Both the position numbers and the translations under genes were made by a program. Positions 16,965 to 27,286 of a stretch of 64,000 nt of DNA are shown here, in pieces. Every line of letters starts with the position of its first letter. Position 1 is the first letter of the stretch. This stretch comes from Moraxella nasibovis (GTDB lineage: Bacteria > Pseudomonadota > Gammaproteobacteria > Pseudomonadales > Moraxellaceae). Under the pieces are notes generated by a model, which saw only the letters and a program-made list of their open reading frames with translations, made no database searches and was not told the origin of the DNA. The stretch spans positions 1,116,001 through 1,180,000 of the forward strand of contig NZ_CP089975.1 in assembly GCF_029581575.1 (NCBI RefSeq), given 5' to 3'.

Positions 16965-18110
16965 ATGAACGACAAATTGCCTTTTTGCTTGCCTGCCGAC
17001 ATCACACCAGAAGTTTTTTTGCGTGATTATTGGCAAAAAAAACCACTTTTGATTAAAAACGGCTTGCCTGCCCTTGTGGGTATGTTTGAGCCAGCCGATG
17101 TGCTGGATTTGGCGATAGAAGATGGTGTTTCAGCTCGCTTGATTGCCCAAAAAGACGACAATCCTAGCGAGTGGACGCTTAAAAATTCGCCCCTGACCGA
17201 ACAAGATTTGCAAAGCACGCCACAGCTTTGGACAGTGCTTGTGCAAAACCTAGAACAGTGGTCACCTGAGCTTGGCGAGCTGTGGCAAGCCTTTGATTTT
17301 ATTCCAAAATGGCAACAAGACGACATCATGGTGTCGGTCGCTGGGGCTGGCGGTTCGGTGGGCGAGCATTATGATGAATATGATGTGTTTTTGGCTCAAG
17401 GCTACGGCTCTCGCCGTTGGACGCTTGGCAAAATGTGCGATGTCGGCACGCCTTTTGTGGAAGGTCAGCCAATTCGCCTGCTTGACGACATGGGGCAGAT
17501 TATTTTTGATGAAGTGCTAGAAGCTGGCGATGTCTTGTATGTACCGCCACGCCTTAGCCACTATGGGGTGGCACTTGATGACTGTTTGACATTTAGCTTT
17601 GGCTTTCGCCGTCCAAATCTTGTGCAAATCCTAGACGAAATCGCCGATGTTGCCACAGGCGAGCATTCGCTATTTTCGCCTTTGACCCTGCCACAAGCGG
17701 TGCAAGCCAATCCGTATGAACTTAGCAATGACAGCGTCCGTGCAATCAAAGATGAGCTTATCAACTTGCTCAATTCAGAACAAGGCGATGCCATCATAAG
17801 CCGAGCATTGAGCGAGCTAGTCAGCAAACGCCAATATGAGCTGGTCGCCTTTGAGGATGAATTGACCCCTGATGAGCTTGCCGAACGCCTACAAAGTGGC
17901 GAATGCTTGATGATTAACCCTGCTTGCCGATTTGTCCTACAACATGGCGAATGGTACATCAACGGCGAAAATGTCTGCTTTACCGAAGACGAGCTGGCAC
18001 TCATTGAGCGATTTACCGACAATGAAGCGATTGTCTTTGATGATTTAACCGATGAGCTGCTGGCAAGTACGGCAAATTGGCTTAATGATAACTGGTTAAT
18101 TTTGATTTGA
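16965..18110 (+). CDS. roxA: Ribosomal protein uL16 arginine hydroxylase-like JmjC oxygenase (RoxA/YcfD)
   Basis: A 381-aa 2-oxoglutarate/Fe(II)-dependent oxygenase of the YcfD group, which hydroxylates an arginine of ribosomal protein uL16. The iron ligands are visible: H135 and D137 in GEHYDEYDVFL, and H199 in PPRLSHYGVA. The N-terminal FLRDYWQKKPLLI segment is the usual family start. I took ATG 16965 because the upstream start at 16911 adds a hydrophobic, unusual extension. The C-terminal winged-helix dimer region is intact. A terminator hairpin follows. Confidence 0.9.
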   Translation: MNDKLPFCLPADITPEVFLRDYWQKKPLLIKNGLPALVGMFEPADVLDLAIEDGVSARLIAQKDDNPSEWTLKNSPLTEQDLQSTPQLWTVLVQNLEQWSPELGELWQAFDFIPKWQQDDIMVSVAGAGGSVGEHYDEYDVFLAQGYGSRRWTLGKMCDVGTPFVEGQPIRLLDDMGQIIFDEVLEAGDVLYVPPRLSHYGVALDDCLTFSFGFRRPNLVQILDEIADVATGEHSLFSPLTLPQAVQANPYELSNDSVRAIKDELINLLNSEQGDAIISRALSELVSKRQYELVAFEDELTPDELAERLQSGECLMINPACRFVLQHGEWYINGENVCFTEDELALIERFTDNEAIVFDDLTDELLASTANWLNDNWLILI

Positions 18111-18143
18111 TAACCAATCTTTTTGCCAAATTTTTCATCACAA

Positions 18144-18171
18144 AAAAATGAGCCAGCTTTGGCTCATTTTT
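18144..18171. terminator. Bidirectional terminator between roxA-like gene and AEC transporter
   Basis: AAAAATGAGCCA (18144-18155) pairs perfectly with TGGCTCATTTTT (18160-18171) around a GCTT loop; it serves convergent genes. Confidence 0.85.
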
Positions 18172-18195
18172 AGGCTCATTTCTTATGGTCAATCA

Positions 18196-19164
18196 CTAGA
18201 CCAAGCCCGCCACCCGAAGCCACGCCATGCCCACCGCCAAGCCAATCATACTCACCACGGTGGTAAATGCCAAAATGTTCGCCGCCAAGACATCATTACC
18301 GCCCATCGCCTTTGCCATGACATAGCTTGCCGCCGCCGCAGGACTTGCCACCATCACAAACAGCACGCCAAACTGCACAGGCGGTAATTGCAACAGGACG
18401 CCTGCCAATACCGCCACCAATGGTGCAACAATCACCCTGCCAATGCTTGCTTGCATGGATACGCCCGACAAGCCAAACATGGATTTTAGATCCAATGTCG
18501 CCCCCGCACAAATCAGCGCCAATGGCAGAGCGATGTTTGCCATCAGTTCGCCTGTTTTGGTAATTGGCTTGGGTGGCAGGGGCAACTCCAAACCCTTGTA
18601 CACAAAGGCGGAAACCAAAGCGATGATGAGCGGATTGGTAAAAATTTTCTTAATAATATCAATGCTTTGTGATTTAAAATTGGTATTTTGGCTCGTGCGA
18701 GACAGCGTGATGACCGACAGGATATTATACAAAATCGTAATAATTCCCATATAAATCGCCCCCACGCTCGTCCCCACCGCCCCATAGGCATTGGTCGCCA
18801 CCGAAAGCGAGATAATCGCCATATTTGAGCGAAACACGCCCTGTACAAACACGCCCTTATCACGCACGGCTGGGACAAAAAATTTGGCATAAGTTTCCGC
18901 CCCAAAAAACAGCACAAAAGTCGTGATAAACCCCGCCAAAATCAGCGTACTTTGTTCGGCAAAATTCACTTCACTTTTAATCACGCTAAAAAACAGCAGG
19001 CATGGCAAGCCAAAATTAAAGACGATATTGGATGCCGTATCAATAAAAGTAGTGTTAATCTTGCCTGATTTTTGCATATAAAAACCCAGCCCCATCAAGG
19101 CTAGGTTTGGAAAGACAATCATAAAGGCAAAGCTTACGGCTTGGAGGATTTCTTGGGGGTTCAT
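18196..19164 (-). CDS. AEC-family (auxin efflux carrier-like) transporter
   Basis: A 322-aa inner-membrane protein with about ten hydrophobic helices, e.g. FAFMIVFPNLALMGLGFYM at the N-terminus and a glycine-rich IVLPLALICAGATL-like helix in the middle. The two-half pattern with NIALPLALICAGATLDL and the C-terminal ASPAAAASYVMAKAMGGN are typical of the AEC/MleP family, which moves small carboxylates such as malate or malonate. The substrate cannot be read from sequence. It is a single gene with a terminator on its downstream side. Confidence 0.85.
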   Translation of the reverse strand: MNPQEILQAVSFAFMIVFPNLALMGLGFYMQKSGKINTTFIDTASNIVFNFGLPCLLFFSVIKSEVNFAEQSTLILAGFITTFVLFFGAETYAKFFVPAVRDKGVFVQGVFRSNMAIISLSVATNAYGAVGTSVGAIYMGIITILYNILSVITLSRTSQNTNFKSQSIDIIKKIFTNPLIIALVSAFVYKGLELPLPPKPITKTGELMANIALPLALICAGATLDLKSMFGLSGVSMQASIGRVIVAPLVAVLAGVLLQLPPVQFGVLFVMVASPAAAASYVMAKAMGGNDVLAANILAFTTVVSMIGLAVGMAWLRVAGLV

Positions 19165-19240
19165 GGTAAATTCTGGTTATGATAAAATGACTTATCATAA
19201 CCAAAAATTACTCAAAAATAAAGTCAAAATCTTCTCGTTA

Positions 19241-19744
19241 TTAAAATGATGAAATTTTATAGGCATTTACCGCACCATCTTTTCCAATGTAGAAAATATA
19301 GCCATATTTTAAAATCATGGTTTCGCCATTTTGACCCTTTAACCCATTATGATAAAATCCTTTATCAACACTGCAAGCGTCTTTTTCACTTTGCCAAGTC
19401 AAATCGCCACAAGTTTGAATTTCCACCCAAGTTTTACCTTGTTTTGGGCTGGTGCTGATATTACCTGTTAAAGCCGTACCGCCACACATCATATTAAAAT
19501 AAGCATTATTATATTTTGGTACAGGAGCATTATCTTTGTCCAGTAATTTTGGAAAAAATTGCAAGGCTTGCTTGGTATTTTCAAAATACAAATCTTCCAA
19601 ACGAGCTTCATCATACACATCAGCACAACCATCAAAATCTGCCAAAGTTGCTTGCTTTTGATTGATTGCAGACTTGGTTGTATTTTGTACTGGATTAACA
19701 CAGCCAATCATCAAAACCGCCATTAACAACGCATATTTTTTCAT
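19241..19744 (-). CDS. Putative lipoprotein of unknown function
   Basis: A 167-aa protein with a short signal and an LMIGC lipobox (Cys15). Residues 37-44 contain FDGCADVYDEARL, and further cysteines sit in MMCGGTAL, IQTCGDLTW and KDACSVDKG, so disulfides are likely. No family recognised. It stands alone between the AEC gene and another unknown gene. Confidence 0.65.
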   Translation of the reverse strand: MKKYALLMAVLMIGCVNPVQNTTKSAINQKQATLADFDGCADVYDEARLEDLYFENTKQALQFFPKLLDKDNAPVPKYNNAYFNMMCGGTALTGNISTSPKQGKTWVEIQTCGDLTWQSEKDACSVDKGFYHNGLKGQNGETMILKYGYIFYIGKDGAVNAYKISSF

Positions 19745-19802
19745 TGCAATTTCCTTATTTTGAGTGTGTTTGCAGTCATCACAAATACAGAATGGGGCGT
19801 AA

Positions 19803-19860
19803 GGTGCATAATACGCACCATTTTAGGTACAGCATTTAATTTGGTGCATGGTGCGCACCT
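19803..19860. repeat. Short palindromic repeats (GGTGC...GCACC type)
   Basis: GGTGCATAATACGCACC and GGTGCATGGTGCGCACC lie about 25 bases apart between two minus-strand genes. A related motif occurs at 24874-24890. They look like members of a dispersed intergenic palindrome family. Confidence 0.45.
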
Positions 19861-19869
19861 GACGAATTT

Positions 19870-20271
19870 TTAAGAAGTTTTTAATCTCTCCAATATCACT
19901 TTTGCATTGGTTTCATCTTGCCAAAAAATCAAATCACAAACTGAAAGATTGGGATAGCGTTTGTGTAATGCGTCCATATTTCTATCCACAATCGCTACAT
20001 TGCAGACATCGTCCAAGATTTCTTGAATGAGATTTAAGCATTCATCATCGGTTAAATCTTGCCAATTTTCAATCTCGGGCATTAATAAAATTTGGCACAA
20101 ATCATCTAACGAAATGCTTTTGTAATAATTTTCAACCAAACCCCAATCCACTTTCTTTTTTGCAAGGGATTGGATTTGGGGTTTATATTGTTTGTCCGTA
20201 AAATCGGTGCGTTCAAATGCTTGGATAAGTTGTGATAATTGTTCAAATTCATTCATCATTTGGATTTCCAT
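19870..20271 (-). CDS. Hypothetical protein
   Basis: A 133-aa soluble, acidic, mostly helical protein (start at residue 1, 5 or 6). It contains QPQ-less helices, the cluster DDLCQILLMPEIENWQDL and a C-terminal FWQDETNAKVILERL. No signal, membrane segment or motif that I recognise. It is neither clearly coupled to the 167-aa lipoprotein nor to mnmG. Confidence 0.6.
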   Translation of the reverse strand: MEIQMMNEFEQLSQLIQAFERTDFTDKQYKPQIQSLAKKKVDWGLVENYYKSISLDDLCQILLMPEIENWQDLTDDECLNLIQEILDDVCNVAIVDRNMDALHKRYPNLSVCDLIFWQDETNAKVILERLKTS

Positions 20272-20325
20272 AAAATTTTAGGCATATAAAGACAAGCTTA
20301 AAATTTATTTTGAATGCAATAGCGT

Positions 20326-20363
20326 ATACACACCATTTAACACAAACTATAAATGGTGTGTAT
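20326..20363 (-). terminator. Terminator-like hairpin after mnmG
   Basis: A 13-bp perfect stem, ATACACACCATTT (20326-20338) with its complement (20351-20363), 14 bases downstream of the mnmG stop. There is no clear T-run, so it may be a stem-loop for mRNA stability rather than an intrinsic terminator. Confidence 0.55.
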
Positions 20364-20377
20364 TCCTATAAAAAACC

Positions 20378-22273
20378 TTACTCCGCCAATTTCTCCGCCT
20401 TCTTCATCTTCTTAACCATCATCGCAAGTAAACTAATCGCCGCAGGCGTCACCCCACTAATCCGACTTGCCTGCCCCAATGTTGCAGGGCGGATATGGCT
20501 AAGTTTTTGTACGATTTCATTGGATAAGCCCGACACTTGACTATAATCAAAATCAAGCGGCAAAGGCGTGTTTTCTAGCTTTCGCATTTGCTCAATTTCA
20601 TCGTTTTGGCGGTCAATATAGCCTTGATATTTGACGCCAATTTCAATTTGCTCGCCCACTTCGTTATTGACAGTACTTTCGCTAATTTTGGCAATGTTGT
20701 TAAAAGTAATGTTGGGGCGTTTTAATAAATCCAAGAGATTATTTTCTTTGGTTAAAACTTCGCCTGTATTTTCCATAAAGGCTTTGCCAATTGCATTATT
20801 TGGCGTTGCCCAAATGTCTTTTAAACGAGCGGTTTCTTTTTCAATGTCGTCCATTTTTTGATTAAAACTTGCCCACTGTGTTTCATCAATTAAGCCAAGT
20901 TTATGAGCGATTGGCGTTAAGCGTTGGTCGGCATTGTCCTCACGCAACAATAAGCGGTGTTCGGCACGGCTTGTAAACATTCGGTACGGCTCTTTGGTGC
21001 CGTGCGTGATAAGGTCGTCCACCAGCACGCCAAGATAGGATTCGTGCCTTTGCGGTGTCCAAATCTCCTTGCCCTGCACGGCAAGGGCGGCGTTAATGCC
21101 AGCGAGCATTCCTTGTGCTGCCGCCTCCTCATAGCCTGTCGTGCCGTTGATTTGCCCTGCAAAATACAGGCGGTCAATGGATTTGGTTTCCAAAGTCGGT
21201 TTTAAATTTTGCGGGTCAAAATAGTCGTATTCAATGGCGTAACCTGGGCGTGTGATGTGAGCATTTTCAAGCCCTTTCATACTGTGAATGAACTCAATTT
21301 GCACTTCAAAGGGCAAACTTGTGGAAATGCCGTTGGGATACAGCTCGTGCGTGGTCAAGCCCTCTGGCTCAATAAAAATCTGATGGCTGTCCTTGTCGGC
21401 AAAGCGATGAATCTTATCTTCAATGGACGGACAATAACGGGGCCCAACGCCTTCAATCTTACCGCTAAACATCGGACTTCTGTCAAGATTGGCACGGATA
21501 ATGTCGTGCGTGCGTGCGTTGGTGTGCGTGATGTAGCAAGGGATTTGGCGGGGGTGCATAGCCACATTGCCACGATAACTCATCACAGGCAAGGGCGTGT
21601 CGCCGTGTTGTACGGTCATCACGCTAAAATCCACCGTGCGTGCGTCAATGCGAGCGGGCGTGCCTGTTTTTAGTCGCCCAACGGGGAGTTTAAGCTCACG
21701 CAAACGGTCAGCCAAACGAATGGACGGCATATCGCCTGCTCGTCCGCCTGACTGGTGTTGTAGCCCAATGTGAATCACCCCACCCAAAAAAGTCCCCGAA
21801 GTCAGCACGATGCTTTGGGCATTAATGCGAACGCCACTTGCCGTCACCACCGCCACCGCCTTGCCGTTTTCAATGATAATATCGTCCACGGGTTGTTGAA
21901 ATAAATCAAGATTGGGCTGATTTTCCAAAGTTTGGCGAACAAAGGCTTTATAAAGTAGTCGGTCGGCTTGGGCACGAGTCGCTCGCACCGCAGCCCCTTT
22001 TCGGCTGTTTAGCACCCGAAATTGAATGCCTGCGTGGTCGGTTGCCAAAGCCATTGCCCCACCAAGTGCGTCCACTTCTTTTACTAGGTGTGATTTGCCA
22101 ATCCCGCCAATCGCTGGGTTACAACTCATCTGTCCTAGCGTTTCAATGTTGTGGGTGATGAGCAAAGTTGGCACGCCCATTCTGGCAGACGCCAACGCCG
22201 ATTCTGTGCCTGCGTGTCCGCCACCGATGACGATGACACCATAAGATTTAGGGTGAGTATAAAAAGTAGTCAT
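20378..22273 (-). CDS. mnmG: tRNA uridine-5-carboxymethylaminomethyl modification enzyme MnmG
   Basis: FAD- and NADH-dependent partner of MnmE that installs the cmnm5 group at U34 of certain tRNAs. The 631-aa protein begins with the FAD fingerprint [19 protein letters not shown], has the [23 protein letters not shown] motif with the conserved cysteine, the [11 protein letters not shown] segment, and a C-terminal helical domain ending in [11 protein letters not shown]. Length matches the family. The second half of the partnership, mnmE, is not in the window, whereas mnmA lies 4 kb away. Confidence 0.97.
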   Translation of the reverse strand: MTTFYTHPKSYGVIVIGGGHAGTESALASARMGVPTLLITHNIETLGQMSCNPAIGGIGKSHLVKEVDALGGAMALATDHAGIQFRVLNSRKGAAVRATRAQADRLLYKAFVRQTLENQPNLDLFQQPVDDIIIENGKAVAVVTASGVRINAQSIVLTSGTFLGGVIHIGLQHQSGGRAGDMPSIRLADRLRELKLPVGRLKTGTPARIDARTVDFSVMTVQHGDTPLPVMSYRGNVAMHPRQIPCYITHTNARTHDIIRANLDRSPMFSGKIEGVGPRYCPSIEDKIHRFADKDSHQIFIEPEGLTTHELYPNGISTSLPFEVQIEFIHSMKGLENAHITRPGYAIEYDYFDPQNLKPTLETKSIDRLYFAGQINGTTGYEEAAAQGMLAGINAALAVQGKEIWTPQRHESYLGVLVDDLITHGTKEPYRMFTSRAEHRLLLREDNADQRLTPIAHKLGLIDETQWASFNQKMDDIEKETARLKDIWATPNNAIGKAFMENTGEVLTKENNLLDLLKRPNITFNNIAKISESTVNNEVGEQIEIGVKYQGYIDRQNDEIEQMRKLENTPLPLDFDYSQVSGLSNEIVQKLSHIRPATLGQASRISGVTPAAISLLAMMVKKMKKAEKLAE

Positions 22274-22368
22274 AGTATTTGCTGTTTATAAAAATTAAAG
22301 AAAATTAGGCTATTATAGCAGATTTGGGGGCGAAGTTGGGGAATTGTTGGGAAAAATTGGGCGAAAAA

Positions 22369-22397
22369 TAACCGCTTTATGGGCGATAAAGCGGTTA
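22369..22397 (-). terminator. Terminator-like hairpin after the WG-repeat gene
   Basis: TAACCGCTTTAT and ATAAAGCGGTTA form a perfect 12-bp stem around GGGCG. It lies just downstream of the WG-repeat gene stop (22403) and is followed by T-containing sequence on the minus strand. Confidence 0.7.
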
Positions 22398-22402
22398 TGG
22401 AG

Positions 22403-23206
22403 TTAGGGCAGACGATTGCCTTGTTGGTCAATATAGAAAGTTTCACCGTTTAGTTTAACTTCAGCTTTGTCTTGACTAAAATAATGGGCGTTATCATACA
22501 GGATTGGTACGATAATGTTGCCTGTTTTGTCAATAAATCCCCATTTACCATCCATTTCCACACCTGCCATATTTTCATTAAAAGGATAGGCATAGTCGTA
22601 TTGTGCAGGGACAACAATATTTCCAAAGCTGTCAATAAAGCCCCATTTACCATTTTGAATAAATCCCGCCAATCCTTCGCTAAATTTTTCAAGATAACCA
22701 TATTTAAAGGGGATAATGGCTTTTCCTGTTTTGTCAATAAGCCCCCATTTTCCATTTTTTTCAACTCGCACCAAACCATTGACAAATTTTCCGCCTGTAT
22801 CATACACAAAGGGAATAATTGTTTTTCCTTGTTTATTGATAAATCCCCATTTGTCGCCTTTTTTGACGCTTACCAAGCCTTCTTTAAAATCTAGTACATA
22901 ATCATATTTAAAAGGAATAATGATTTTTTCTGTTTTGTCAATAAACCCCCATTTACCATTTTGATAAACACCTGCCAAACCCTCATGAAAATCTGACACC
23001 GTATCATATTGTAAAGCAATGACAAGCTGACCATTTTTATCAATAAAACCAAATTTATCATTTTTTGCAACAACCGCCAAACCTTCCGATAGGCAACCAA
23101 TTTCATCATAATTATCATAAATTTCTGGCACTTCACACCCCCACGCTTGCCCCACTGACAGCACACCCACCAAAATCATCATCCATTTTTTGTTAAAGTA
23201 TTTCAT
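22403..23206 (-). CDS. Exported WG-repeat protein
   Basis: A 267-aa protein from the chosen ATG at 23206, which directly precedes a basic, hydrophobic signal-peptide-like start (MKYFNKKWMMILVGVLSVG) with a likely cleavage before the first repeats. The mature part is made of about eight tandem units of the form WGFIDKTGKIIIPFKYD, the WG (KWG) beta-repeat, each around 25 residues. Such repeats form beta-propeller-like or solenoid scaffolds on secreted or surface proteins; the binding partner is unknown. A larger start at 23230 exists. It is a stand-alone gene with its own terminator. Confidence 0.8.
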   Translation of the reverse strand: MKYFNKKWMMILVGVLSVGQAWGCEVPEIYDNYDEIGCLSEGLAVVAKNDKFGFIDKNGQLVIALQYDTVSDFHEGLAGVYQNGKWGFIDKTEKIIIPFKYDYVLDFKEGLVSVKKGDKWGFINKQGKTIIPFVYDTGGKFVNGLVRVEKNGKWGLIDKTGKAIIPFKYGYLEKFSEGLAGFIQNGKWGFIDSFGNIVVPAQYDYAYPFNENMAGVEMDGKWGFIDKTGNIIVPILYDNAHYFSQDKAEVKLNGETFYIDQQGNRLP

Positions 23207-23247
23207 CTGTTTTCCTAAATTATCATTCACACAAAGACAAGAAAGCC

Positions 23248-23601
23248 TTAAATATCAAGGTCTTTTTGGGTATCATCAGCAAGCAAAGTGTCAAGATTGG
23301 CACGAGCCTCATCGGGCATTTTATCAAGTAACGCCTGCTTCATCAGCTCATCATCGCTTGCCATTACCAAACGCACCAAAGGCAACACTTCAAAAGGCAA
23401 ATCATCGACCTTTTGGGCAAAGCTTGCCAAATAATACGCTCCATCGACATCACTGTCAGCCAGTACACGATTATAAACCACCTGCCAAGCCAGCTCGCCT
23501 GCCCCGCCGTGCGAAATGATGAGATGAATGGCTTTTAGGGCGGTGTTTGGTTGTTCACACAGTGTCAGAATTTGTTCGGAGATTTGTTTGATTTTATTCA
23601 T
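23248..23601 (-). CDS. Hypothetical protein
   Basis: A 117-aa soluble, helical, acidic protein with hydrophobic runs in EVLPLVRLVMASDDELMKQALL. No signal peptide. Not recognised. It sits between the WG-repeat gene and grxD on the same strand; whether it is translated from its own promoter is unknown. Confidence 0.6.
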   Translation of the reverse strand: MNKIKQISEQILTLCEQPNTALKAIHLIISHGGAGELAWQVVYNRVLADSDVDGAYYLASFAQKVDDLPFEVLPLVRLVMASDDELMKQALLDKMPDEARANLDTLLADDTQKDLDI

Positions 23602-23703
23602 AATGTTTCCAGACGGGTTTCTTGATACTCAGCAATCTTAATTTTTATAAACAAAAACCCCGCCAAGCTCACTTAACAGGGTTTATGAATTAAAAGCACG
23701 CCA

Positions 23704-24039
23704 TCACACTTCTGGGCTATGCTCTTCAATCAATGGCTTAAGCTCGCCTGCTTGATACATTTGCAGGATAATGTCGCTGCCGCCGATCAGCTCGCCATTT
23801 ACCCAAAGCTGTGGGAAGGTCGGCCAGTTGGCAATCAGTGGCAAGGTGCTACGGATTTCTGGATTTTCTAAGATATTAACAAAAGCAAATGGGCGACCGA
23901 TTTGGGTCAGAACTTCCACCGCACGGGCAGAAAAGCCACATTGTGGAAATTGCGGTGTGCCTTTCATATATAGTAGCACGCTGTGGTCTTTGATTTGATT
24001 TTCGATCAATTCTTTAACTTGTGGGTTAATCTCGCTCAT
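23704..24039 (-). CDS. grxD: Monothiol glutaredoxin, GrxD/Grx4 type
   Basis: A 111-aa CGFS-type monothiol glutaredoxin that binds a [2Fe-2S] cluster with glutathione and takes part in iron-sulfur cluster delivery. The CGFS motif is at residue 34 (Cys34), preceded by VLLYMKGTPQFPQ, followed by the TFPQLWVNGELIGGSDI motif. I started at ATG 24039; the upstream ATG at 24099 adds a non-homologous extension. A weak terminator hairpin follows at 23655-23687. Confidence 0.94.
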   Translation of the reverse strand: MSEINPQVKELIENQIKDHSVLLYMKGTPQFPQCGFSARAVEVLTQIGRPFAFVNILENPEIRSTLPLIANWPTFPQLWVNGELIGGSDIILQMYQAGELKPLIEEHSPEV

Positions 24040-24120
24040 AACAGCTCCAAGAATGGGGAAATTGGGGTATTTTAACACAAATTGGGGGAAAAATCGCAAA
24101 ATTTCAAGTGTTGGTTGCCA

Positions 24121-24705
24121 TTATTTTGTTAAATTTGCTTGCCAAAATTTATTCGCCAACAGCTCATCGCTCATCAAAACAGTCGCAAATTCCCCGTGTA
24201 AATTGGCAAGGCTGACCCTGTGCACCGTTTCGCTGTCATAATGTGTGCCGTCAAAACCTACCCTATCAAAAGTTGCCGTCCCGTCCGCCACCACAAAGAC
24301 GGTAAAGCCCAAATTGCCTGCCATTCGGGCGGTGGTAGAAACGCAATGATTGGTGGTCAAGCCGACAATGACCAGCGTGTTAATACCACGAACTTTTAAT
24401 TCGTGTTCCAAATGTGTGCCGATAAAGGCGGAATTCACCGTTTTGCCAATAATGATTTCGTCATTTATCGGAGCGGTTAAAGGTTTAAAGTCATTACCAA
24501 TTTGATTGGGGTGTAATGGCGAGTTTGTGTCGGTAGAATTGTGCTGAATGTGAAAAATAGGTAAATTAAATGTACGCCATTTTGTTAATAAGTTTAAACA
24601 AACCTGTTCGCAATTTGGATTGTTTCTATTGCCGCCCCAATGGGCGTGATTGTCAAAACCGATTTGCAAATCAATTAAAAGTAAAGCGGTGTTTTTGTCA
24701 ATCAT
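24121..24705 (-). CDS. Isochorismatase-family cysteine hydrolase
   Basis: A 194-aa protein of the isochorismatase-like (cysteine hydrolase) fold. The catalytic triad is visible: Asp in LLIDLQIGF near residue 11, Lys in IIGKTVNSAF, and Cys in GLTTNHCVSTTARMA. Relatives hydrolyse nicotinamide, isochorismate, carbamoyl compounds or ureas; the substrate cannot be given. It points toward grxD but is a different functional class. Confidence 0.85.
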   Translation of the reverse strand: MIDKNTALLLIDLQIGFDNHAHWGGNRNNPNCEQVCLNLLTKWRTFNLPIFHIQHNSTDTNSPLHPNQIGNDFKPLTAPINDEIIIGKTVNSAFIGTHLEHELKVRGINTLVIVGLTTNHCVSTTARMAGNLGFTVFVVADGTATFDRVGFDGTHYDSETVHRVSLANLHGEFATVLMSDELLANKFWQANLTK

Positions 24706-24736
24706 AAATTTCCCATTAAAACAATTTTAAAAATAA

Positions 24737-24862
24737 TAAACTTCCTGCAAAACTCAAAAATAAGGAAAACCGTTCGTGGTGAGCTTGGGAAACTTAACGG
24801 TTTTCCACCACCCTTCGACCTAGCTCAGGGCGAACGAAAAACCCAGTTTTGCAGGAAGTTTA
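24737..24862. repeat. MITE-like repeat element
   Basis: A 126-base noncoding element with 18-bp terminal inverted repeats (TAAACTTCCTGCAAAACT on the left, its complement on the right). Inside are subterminal partly inverted sequences, one containing TTCGACCTAGCTCAGGGCGAACG, which resembles dispersed CGAAC/GGGCGAACG repeats of many bacteria. No ORF. The structure matches a miniature inverted-repeat element moved by a transposase elsewhere. Confidence 0.65.
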
Positions 24863-24932
24863 ATCATAATCTATAAGGTGCGTATTACACACCTTACAAC
24901 TTGGCTAATTTTTGGATTTTTTATCAATAAAA

Positions 24933-25412
24933 TCAATCCACCTTTTGCAACAGTACCACGCTACTGGCAAAAATCCCTTCGCCACGCCCCAAATAGCCCA
25001 TTTTTTCGTTGGTGGTCGCCTTAATGCTCACACAATCCACGCCCACACCCAAAATATCAGCGATGCATTCACGCATTGCCAGATTATGCGGAGCAAGTTT
25101 GGGCGATTCACAAATCAGGGTCATATCGGCATTGATTAGCGTATAACCTTTTGATTTTATTAATGAATTGACAGATTTTAGCATCTGTTTGCTGTCCGCC
25201 CCACGCCACCGCTCATCCGTATCAGGAAAATGCATGCCAATATCGCCTAAGGCAAGCGCCCCTAAAAGTGCATCCATCAAAGCGTGCAGCAGTACATCGC
25301 CGTCCGAATGGGCTTTAATGCCGTGTGTGTGCGGAATTTGAATACCGCCAAGCGTGACAAAATCGCCTGTGGTAAAACTGTGAACATCAAGACCCTGACC
25401 GATTTTTAGCAT
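24933..25412 (-). CDS. ispF: 2-C-methyl-D-erythritol 2,4-cyclodiphosphate synthase
   Basis: Zinc-dependent trimeric enzyme of the non-mevalonate isoprenoid pathway that cyclises the CDP-methylerythritol phosphate intermediate. The 159-aa protein has the zinc-site signature GQGLDVHSF near the start, HSDGDVLLHALMDALLGA, and ATTNEKMGYLGRGEGI near the end. Length is typical. ispD is not adjacent. Confidence 0.96.
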   Translation of the reverse strand: MLKIGQGLDVHSFTTGDFVTLGGIQIPHTHGIKAHSDGDVLLHALMDALLGALALGDIGMHFPDTDERWRGADSKQMLKSVNSLIKSKGYTLINADMTLICESPKLAPHNLAMRECIADILGVGVDCVSIKATTNEKMGYLGRGEGIFASSVVLLQKVD

Positions 25413-25495
25413 AGAATTTTCCTAAAATAAACTTTGTATTTTAACACATTTTTACCTAAAAATGATATAATCGTTTCATTTCTGTGGTGCTTTCA

Positions 25496-26062
25496 ATGCA
25501 AAAACACCTAATTTATACACTAATTATTTTAAGCCTTGCCATTACCTTTGCCAGCATTAAACCTTTATATTGGCAAAGTTATTTATTACACCAATTTGGT
25601 ACGATTGTCTTAATTGTGCCGATGGTGTATTTATTTAGCAAACATAAAATAAGCACAACAAGCCTATATGCAATGACGGTGTTTTTATTATTGCATATTT
25701 TTGGGGCAAAATGGTCGTATTCTTATGTGCCTTATGATGATTGGTCTATGGCGATGTTCGGCATTTCTATTAGCGAGACTTTTAATTTTAATAGAAATAT
25801 GTATGATAGAGTGGTGCATTTTGGTTATGGGTTGTTTTTATATCCGCTGATTTATGATTTGATTAAACATTCTTTTAAACAAAATAGCCATCGCCAGCTG
25901 ATTTTTATTGTGCTAATGGTTAATATGGCAAGCAGTATGCTGTATGAACTCTTTGAATGGGGGCTTGCCATCACCTTATCCGAGCAAGATGCCGAAAACT
26001 ATAATGGACAACAAGGCGATATGTGGGACGCTCATAAAGACATGGGGCTTGCGTTAATGTGA
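25496..26062 (+). CDS. YjdF/DUF2238-family membrane protein, probably C-terminally truncated
   Basis: A 188-aa inner-membrane protein from ATG 25496 (GTG 25484 is possible) with about five transmembrane helices. Family features are MYDRVVHFGYGLFLYP, MASSMLYELFEWG and QQGDMWDAHKDM. It ends at TGA 26060-26062 with LALM, but the same frame continues as AVITSLIYPKKT to TGA 26099-26101. That extension would complete the last hydrophobic helix seen in relatives, so the TGA looks like a point nonsense change (for example GGA to TGA). Alternatively a short AAGTCTT/AAGACTT hairpin after the stop is a real 3' end. Confidence 0.78.
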   Translation: MQKHLIYTLIILSLAITFASIKPLYWQSYLLHQFGTIVLIVPMVYLFSKHKISTTSLYAMTVFLLLHIFGAKWSYSYVPYDDWSMAMFGISISETFNFNRNMYDRVVHFGYGLFLYPLIYDLIKHSFKQNSHRQLIFIVLMVNMASSMLYELFEWGLAITLSEQDAENYNGQQGDMWDAHKDMGLALM

Positions 26063-26141
26063 GCGGTCATCACAAGTCTTATTTATCCTAAAAAGACTTG
26101 AATTATTAGGATTTAGCCCCACAATTTGACAAATTTTATAG

Positions 26142-27269
<1,128 letters not shown>

Positions 27270-27286
27270 TAAGTATCAACATCTAA

